Of a stretch of 64,000 nucleotides of DNA, positions 58,232 to 64,000 are shown piece after piece. The position numbers and the translations under genes were made by a program. Under the pieces are notes generated by a model. That model was not told where the DNA came from and did not search any database. It saw nothing but the letters and a program-made list of their open reading frames with translations. Numbering within the stretch: position 1 is the stretch's first letter; each line of letters opens with the position of its first letter. Source of the stretch: Prochlorococcus marinus bv. HNLC1 (GTDB lineage Bacteria; Cyanobacteriota; Cyanobacteriia; PCC-6307; Cyanobiaceae); assembly GCA_000218705.1 (NCBI GenBank), contig GL947594.1, positions 386,586 to 450,585 of the forward strand, given 5' to 3'.

Positions 58232-61200
58232 TTGAAAAAGAATGAATCTTCTAGAATAAATAAAAAATTATTTACTGTTTCAGCAGTATTTGCTGTAGGT
58301 TTTGTTTTTTTGAATGGATTAGAAAAAATATCAGAAAATTTTTATAATTCGAAAAAAAATAACTTAGAAGAAAAATTAGGTCTTAATATAAATAAAAAAG
58401 TTGAGTTAGGAAATTTTGCTGGTTTAAGTTTTTTAGGATTTTCACTAGATAATTCGAAAATTATTGAAAATGGAATAGATGGATCAAAGATTGAAGCAAA
58501 TAATATAATAGTTAGACTTATGCCTTTAAGATCTTTCTTAGGCAGGAAATGGATTTTTAATATAGATGCTCGAAAGTTGGATATAAATCTACAGAAAGAC
58601 TTTACTAAAATAGGAAAAAGAAATTTTGATCAAAAAGGAGTAGCTGAGAAAAGATTTAATTATGAGTTTTATTTTAATCTAAGAAATAAATCTAATATAA
58701 AAATTTATGATCTTGGGATTGAGTCAAAAATAAAGGGAAATTTAGTTTATAGGTCCCATGAGAATCAATTAATTGGATCAATTAGTACTTATTTGAAAAA
58801 TCAAGGTATTCTAAATTTTAAATTTAATAAGAAATTTAATGATGAATTTTTAAAGTTCAAAATAATCTCAAAAGGTGTAAATTTAAATAATCTTAAATAT
58901 AATATTTTCGATACAACTGTAAATGTTAAAAATGGTTTTTTAAAATCAAACCTTTCATTTTATAGCTCCGCAGATAAAAAATATTGTAAGGGTAAATTAT
59001 CATTCTATGATTTAGATTTATTTTCAAATAATCTTAATCAAAATATTAAGTCACCGTTTTTGGGTGTAAATTGTAAAAATAATATATTATTTACAGATAT
59101 TAATGAAGTAAATTATGGAACTTTAGCTTCAAATATAAAATTAAATATACCTCTAGAAAATAATATTAATAATATAAATATTGATGGTAAATTAGGTTAT
59201 ATAAATAGTATTAATCCAGAAATAAAATTTTTAGGAAATATTCCTTATCGGTTTAAGAAGAATCGAATAATATTTGGAAATTTAGATTCCAGTTTTGATT
59301 TAAATAGGACCCAGTTATCTAATTTAAATATATTTAGAAATAATGGCATAAGTGGTTTTATTACAGCAAAAGGGACAATAACTGGTCAATTAAATGATCT
59401 AAAAACTGCAATCAATTTTAATGTAGATTATCCAAATTATAAGGGTATAAGATTTAGGGAAATATGGGATGGGAAAATAATAAATCAAAGTAAAGGTTAC
59501 TTATTAAAAATGAATAATAGATATTCTCCTATACCTTCATTTTTATCAATCAAAGTAGATTCAAATTTAAAATTAGAAAATCTAGAATTTAGTAGATTAT
59601 TTGATTCTAATGAAGGTGATTTTAATATAATTAGAAAAAATAATACTTATAAATGGAAAGCAAATAATTTCCCTCTTAATGAGTTAGAATTATCTCTGCA
59701 AAATAATGATTTTGATAGAGTAGATGGAACGATAAATGGATCAGGTTTAATAGATACTAAAAAATCAACTTTTAATGGTAGGTTTTCTTTAAGTTTAGGT
59801 AAATATAAAAATATTAAACTTGCTAATTCATTATTTGATTTCTCATTTAAAGAAAATAGTTTAAGAATTAATTCATCATTATTTCCTATTGATGGAGGAA
59901 TGATTGACTTGATTTATAAATCAAAAAGTAAACAATTTGTTTCTGTTGATTTTATAAATATAAGTGCAGATTGGACAGCATTAACTCTACTAGATATTTT
60001 TAATCTCAATAAAAATAAAATAAAATCTGATGGTACTTCAAAGGATCTCAAATTAATAGAGATTTCAAATATTCAAAAAACAATAGATGAACAACTTAAT
60101 TTCTTAAAAAATTCTATAACTTCTAAAGTGATTTCAATTAATGAAAAAAGAATTAATAAATTTCTTGAGAAGTTTGAGGGGCGTTATAATTCTTCAATTG
60201 ATATTTATGGAAATAGTGTTTCTAATTATAAAATTAAAAGTAATTTAAATGGATATTTAAGAGAAAAAAATAACCCAAATAATTCTGCTAAAAATAGTTT
60301 TTCAATGGATCTAAATGGTGGTTTATTTCGTAATAATGGACTTTTAAAAATCTCTAATCTACCATTAAATCTTGCTAATTTATTTTTTATAAAACCTAAA
60401 GATTTTAAGGGAGATTTAGATATAAATCTTGTATATAACCTTACAGATCAGAATTTTTTTAGTGTTATCTCTTCCAATAAAACTTCGATAAATAATTTTA
60501 GTATTATGCTTGATAAAACTTTTATAAGTTATAAAGATTCACTCTTTAATGTTGATATGTCTTTGTGGCTAGATAAGTCAGTTGAATCAATAAGTCTTAT
60601 AGGAAATATTCCTATTAATAAAGAAAACGAGATAGATCTGAAATTAAAAGGTAATCAAAGATTTCTTGAATTAATTGGTAATTTATCTAATGAAAATTTT
60701 ACTTTTAAAAATGGCGATGCCAACCTCAGGATGCTAATCAAAGGGGAATTAGCAAAACCAATAGCAAATGGATTTTTATTTATCAAGAATGGAGAGGTAG
60801 ATATATTAAATAATAATTTAAATAATATTGATGCAACTTTAATTTTTGATTTTGATCAAGTTGAAATTAAGAACTTTAATGCTTCAACTAATGAAATTGG
60901 TAAAATTTCTTTAGTGGTTCTTTACCTTTTTATAAGGAATTAGATGATAATGAGAAATCTATAAATTTTATTTCTAAAAGCTTTCAATTAGTTGGTAATA
61001 ATATTGATTTTGAATTTGACTCAAATATATTTATTAAAGGATCGCTTTCTCGTCCATTTATTTCTGGTAATGTCGGGTTAAAAAATGGTTATATTAATTT
61101 CAAAACTGTTAATGGAAATAATAGTACTACTACTAAGGTAAATAATAAAAATATTCAGAATAAATCTTGGCCTGAACTTTATTGGTCTAGAGATAAAGAA

Positions 61201-62182
61201 ATTGAAATAATATCTAATGAATCAATATTAAATAGAAATCTTTTTGAAGAAAATTTGCCACAATTTCTAGGAAATATTACTTTTGATAATTTATATGTAA
61301 AACTTGGTCAAGATTTTAGAGTTGAGTATGGGACTATTTTGAAAGCTTATTTAGATACAAGAGTTGATGTTAACTTAAATGGGAATATAAAAAATAATTT
61401 AAATGCTCGCGGATTAGTTGATATAGAAAAAGGAAGAGCGAACCTTTATACTACTCCATTTAAATTAGATAAAAATCAAGACAATTATATTCTTTTCGCC
61501 TCTAGAAATGGAATAACTCCTTATTTAGATTTTTCTTTAGTAAGTAAAGTTCCTGATACTATTATTCCAATTAGTCAAAATAATAGGGATATTAATATTT
61601 CAGATAATTTAAATGCACTCGACAATACTAATAGTTTTAATGCTTTTGGAATTGGCAATACAAGATTTATTAAAATAGAAGCCTCATATAAAGGATTTTT
61701 AGATCAATTATCATTCGAAGATGAGAATCAGATGATTAAATTAAGGAGTACACCAAGTTATACAAGATCACAAATTATTGGACTAATAGGTGGTAATTCT
61801 GCCAATTTAATTAATAGAGCTTTCATCTCTCAATTAAATGGAGCAGATGGAATTACTGAAAAATTGCAATTATCTTTATATCCAGCTTTAGATAGTTAGT
61901 TCTGAATCAGCAAATAATATTTTTTCAAGCGAAAACTTGGAAATAAATGAGAAACAAGATAATTCTCAAAATCAAGGTACCTCATCACAAGCTTGGATAG
62001 CTGAGATAGGGCTCGATATTAATGATAGTTTGAATTTTGCAATGCAAACAACTCCCGATAGAGATGATATTCCACCTTTATGGATTTTAACTTTACAAGC
62101 AAATGAATATCTAGAGATACTTGGATCTTTTGACTCAAAGGGAGATTGGAAGAGTCAAGTTCAATTATTCTTTAGGTATTAA
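58232..62182 (+). CDS. TamB/translocation-module-like envelope protein (DUF490); two frame breaks
   Basis: A very long beta-rich protein with an N-terminal membrane anchor (about residues 12-30) and repeated strand patterns rich in Asn, Lys and Ile, as in TamB and AsmA-like bridge proteins that move lipids between membranes. The frame shifts by -1 near 60910-60913 (SGSLPFYKELDDNEKSINF resumes) and by +1 near 61890 (IVSSESANNIFSS resumes), ending at 62182. The region 60913-61254 is open in the new frame. The C-terminal DUF490 part has FLGNITFDNLYVKLG, RGLVDIEKGRANLYTTPF and SQIIGLIGGN. Restored length is about 1316 residues. Cyanobacterial relatives (Tic236-like) help outer membrane assembly. 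Confidence 0.8.
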
Positions 62183-62245
62183 TTGAAAATGTTTAAAGAA
62201 TTCTTATTTTCAATTAATATTAGAATTTAGAAGTACAAGATTTTT

Positions 62246-63556
62246 ATGAAAGATAAGATTGAAATTTCTATGCCTGATATAGAACTTAAAGAAAAAGCTT
62301 TAAAAGTTAGAAAAGCAGCAATGAAAATTTGCCATACCTCAAATGAGCAAAGGAGGGATGCTCTTAATAAAATGGCTGATTCTTTAGTTCATTATTCTGA
62401 GGAAATATTAGAGGCTAACGACCATGATTTTAATGTTGCTAAAAAGAAAGGAATTTCTCAGTCTTTATTATCAAGATTAAAATTATCAAAAGACAAACTT
62501 CTTCATGGGATTGATGGTGTAAGAAAAGTAAGAGATCTCCCAGATCCTGTTGGGCAGGTGCAAATTAATAAAAAGCTTGCATCTGGCTTGATCCTTCAAA
62601 GAAAGACTGTTCCAATTGGTGTTATTGGAGTGATATTTGAATCTAGACCAGATGCCTTTATACAAATCAGTTCATTAGCTTTAAGATCAGGTAATGCTGC
62701 GATACTTAAAGGGGGAAGTGAAGCGAACCAAACCAATGAAGCAATATTTAATGCATTGCAGTCTGGTCTTAATAAATCATGTCTTGATGAAAATTCTCTT
62801 TGTTTATTAACCAGTAGAAAAGATAGTATGTCGATGTTGCATTTAGATAAAGATATAAGTTTGATAATTCCAAGAGGAAGTAATGAACTTGTAAAGTTCA
62901 TTCAATCAAATACAAGGATTCCAGTTTTAGGTCATGCCGATGGTATATGCCATCTTTATATTGATAATGAAAGTAATATTAATTTGGGAATAAAAGTCGC
63001 TTTAGATAGTAAGACTCAATATCCTGCAGCTTGTAATGCGATAGAAACTTTATTAATTCATAAGGATATAGCAAAGGAGTTTTTATCGAAAGCAATACCA
63101 ATATTTGACTCAAAAAAGATCGAATTAAGAGGGGATGCAAAGTCAGTATCTTTAGGTGTTAAATTATCTGCAGATTCTCAGGATTGGGGGACAGAATATC
63201 TTGATTTGATTTTATCAATAAAGATTGTTGATGATTTGAATGATGCGATTGATCATATACAAACATTTGGATCTAAACATACTGATGGAATTATCACAGA
63301 AAATTATAATACTGCATCTTTATTTATGAATTCAGTCGATAGTGCTGGGGTTTTTCATAATTGTTCTACAAGATTTGCTGATGGATTTCGATATGGCTTT
63401 GGAGCTGAAGTAGGAATCAGCACTCAGTCATTGCCACCAAGGGGACCAGTTGGTTTAGAGGGATTAGTTACATATAAATATTTTTTAACCGGTAAAGGAC
63501 ATATTGTTGATGATTTTTCTTCAGGTAAGGAAAAATTTATTCATGAAGATCTATGA
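62246..63556 (+). CDS. proA: Gamma-glutamyl phosphate reductase
   Basis: 436 residues, aldehyde-dehydrogenase-like. It reduces glutamyl-5-phosphate in proline synthesis. VPIGVIGVIFESRPDAFIQI near residue 125, LKGGSEANQTNEAI near 158 and YPAACNAIETLLIH near 258 (catalytic Cys) are diagnostic, as is RFADGFRYGFGAEVGISTQ near 383. Its last four bases overlap the folB start (ATGA), so translation is coupled. proB is not in the window. Confidence 0.96.
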   Translation: MKDKIEISMPDIELKEKALKVRKAAMKICHTSNEQRRDALNKMADSLVHYSEEILEANDHDFNVAKKKGISQSLLSRLKLSKDKLLHGIDGVRKVRDLPDPVGQVQINKKLASGLILQRKTVPIGVIGVIFESRPDAFIQISSLALRSGNAAILKGGSEANQTNEAIFNALQSGLNKSCLDENSLCLLTSRKDSMSMLHLDKDISLIIPRGSNELVKFIQSNTRIPVLGHADGICHLYIDNESNINLGIKVALDSKTQYPAACNAIETLLIHKDIAKEFLSKAIPIFDSKKIELRGDAKSVSLGVKLSADSQDWGTEYLDLILSIKIVDDLNDAIDHIQTFGSKHTDGIITENYNTASLFMNSVDSAGVFHNCSTRFADGFRYGFGAEVGISTQSLPPRGPVGLEGLVTYKYFLTGKGHIVDDFSSGKEKFIHEDL

Positions 63557-63915
63557 AAAAAAACTTTTTAAAAATAGAAAAAATTGAATTATGGGCAAGA
63601 GTTGGAGTCTTAGAGCATGAAAGGAAATTAGGTCAATTATTTAACTTAGATATTCTTTTATGGTCAGACTTTGATGCATGTAGTGAGAATGATGATATAA
63701 AATCAACTTTAGATTACTCTTTAATAATTCAGAAAGTAAAGTCCCATTCAAAAATTTTTTCTTGTTTTACCATTGAGAAATATTCTGAGGAAATTATAAA
63801 GATAATTCGAATTGGATTTAATCCAGATCGAATCAAAATTACTTTAACTAAGTGTAGACCACCTATTGATGGGTTTAACGGTAAAGTATCTATCGTGAAA
63901 TACTTCGAAAAGTAA
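63553..63915 (+). CDS. folB: Dihydroneopterin aldolase
   Basis: 120 residues. It cleaves dihydroneopterin to hydroxymethyl-dihydropterin in folate synthesis. ELWARVGVLEHERKLGQLFNLDI has the conserved Glu and the family start. STLDYSLI, FTIEKYSEEI with the catalytic Glu-Lys region, and ITLTKCRPPIDGFNGKVSI (Lys/Pro-rich end) match. Coupled to proA by ATGA and followed by an alpha/beta-hydrolase gene after 5 bases. Confidence 0.93.
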   Translation: MKKNFLKIEKIELWARVGVLEHERKLGQLFNLDILLWSDFDACSENDDIKSTLDYSLIIQKVKSHSKIFSCFTIEKYSEEIIKIIRIGFNPDRIKITLTKCRPPIDGFNGKVSIVKYFEK

Positions 63916-63920
63916 TAAAT

Positions 63921-64000
63921 ATGGAATCAAATAATAGGCCAATAGTTTTGATACATGGATTATGGAATACTTCAGATATCTTTAAATCCTTGACTAAAAA
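63921..64000 (+). CDS. Alpha/beta hydrolase (lipase-like), N-terminal part
   Basis: Only 26 codons before the window ends. PIVLIHGLWNTSD is the oxyanion-hole HG motif of lipase and acyltransferase-like alpha/beta hydrolases. The catalytic triad is outside the window, so substrate cannot be judged. It is in line with proA and folB on the same strand. Confidence 0.65.
   Translation, partial: MESNNRPIVLIHGLWNTSDIFKSLTK

Overview
This window is a stretch of a small, AT-rich cyanobacterial chromosome. The gene content points to a high-light-adapted Prochlorococcus: alpha-carboxysome genes with form IA RuBisCO, both chlorophyllide-forming systems (por and chlLBN), the alkane pair ado/aar, ferrochelatase fused to an HLIP-type helix, ndhL, petE, short-form hisG, and many short cyanobacteria-specific proteins. 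Intergenic gaps are short and coding density is very high. I see no insertion sequence, prophage block or CRISPR array. The assignment is inference from gene families and order, not a database match.

Layout. 1-6.9 kb: the start of a tyrosine recombinase, hemH, ilvB, a degenerate SNase-like exported protein, a PgeF-type laccase-domain protein, a Tab2-like protein and an S1-domain protein. 7-15.2 kb: creatininase family, ado-aar-accA-SDR-folE (alkane and fatty-acid supply plus pterin entry), trpF, a degraded M50-type membrane protein and a lipoate-ligase-like protein. 15.2-20.6 kb: chlorophyll block por / chlL-chlB-chlN. 20.8-30.1 kb: carboxysome locus (csoS1D, rdgB on the other strand, csoS1, rbcL, rbcS, csoS2, csoSCA, csoS4A, csoS4B, acRAF-like, DUF3136). 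30.2-41 kb: ridA, gloB, hisG, ABC exporter, GNAT, a pair of arsenosugar-type glycosyltransferases, dnaA, GST, gor and a Na+/Ca2+ exchanger. 41-47.9 kb: pyrC, tRNA-Leu, ndhL, DUF3007, trpA, cyAbrB, YciI-like, HTH, DUF1232, group 2 sigma factor, hisIE and a QueD/PTPS-like gene. 47.9-58.2 kb: a long minus-strand run of clpB, petE, an epimerase-like SDR, hemE, glgB, a CocE-type hydrolase, a small exported protein, a DUF4332-like protein and a Ycf51-like protein. 58.2-64 kb: tamB-like gene, proA, folB and the start of an alpha/beta hydrolase.

Tetrapyrrole synthesis (hemE, hemH, por, chlLBN), carbon fixation and concentration (cso/rbc) and carbon storage or disposal (glgB, accA, aar, ado) all fall in this window, so it covers much of the photosynthetic core. 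Regulation visible in sequence is limited: inverted repeats after rbcL and rbcS that could set carboxysome stoichiometry, a structured divergent spacer upstream of csoS1, and two regulators (cyAbrB and a group 2 sigma factor).

The most striking anomaly is single-base frame breaks in conserved, often essential genes: hemH, the creatininase gene, the M50-like gene, por, gor, pyrC, clpB and tamB (two breaks), nine in 64 kb. Restoring each frame gives a protein of normal family length. Most lie at or next to short homopolymers, so assembly or sequencing error is the leading explanation. The hemH break coincides with an in-frame X XXY YYZ slippery heptamer and the gor break lies in two A7 runs, so recoding or polymerase slippage deserves a check there. 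I found no clearly new biological system. The best candidate for something undescribed is the structured element in the rdgB-csoS1 spacer.
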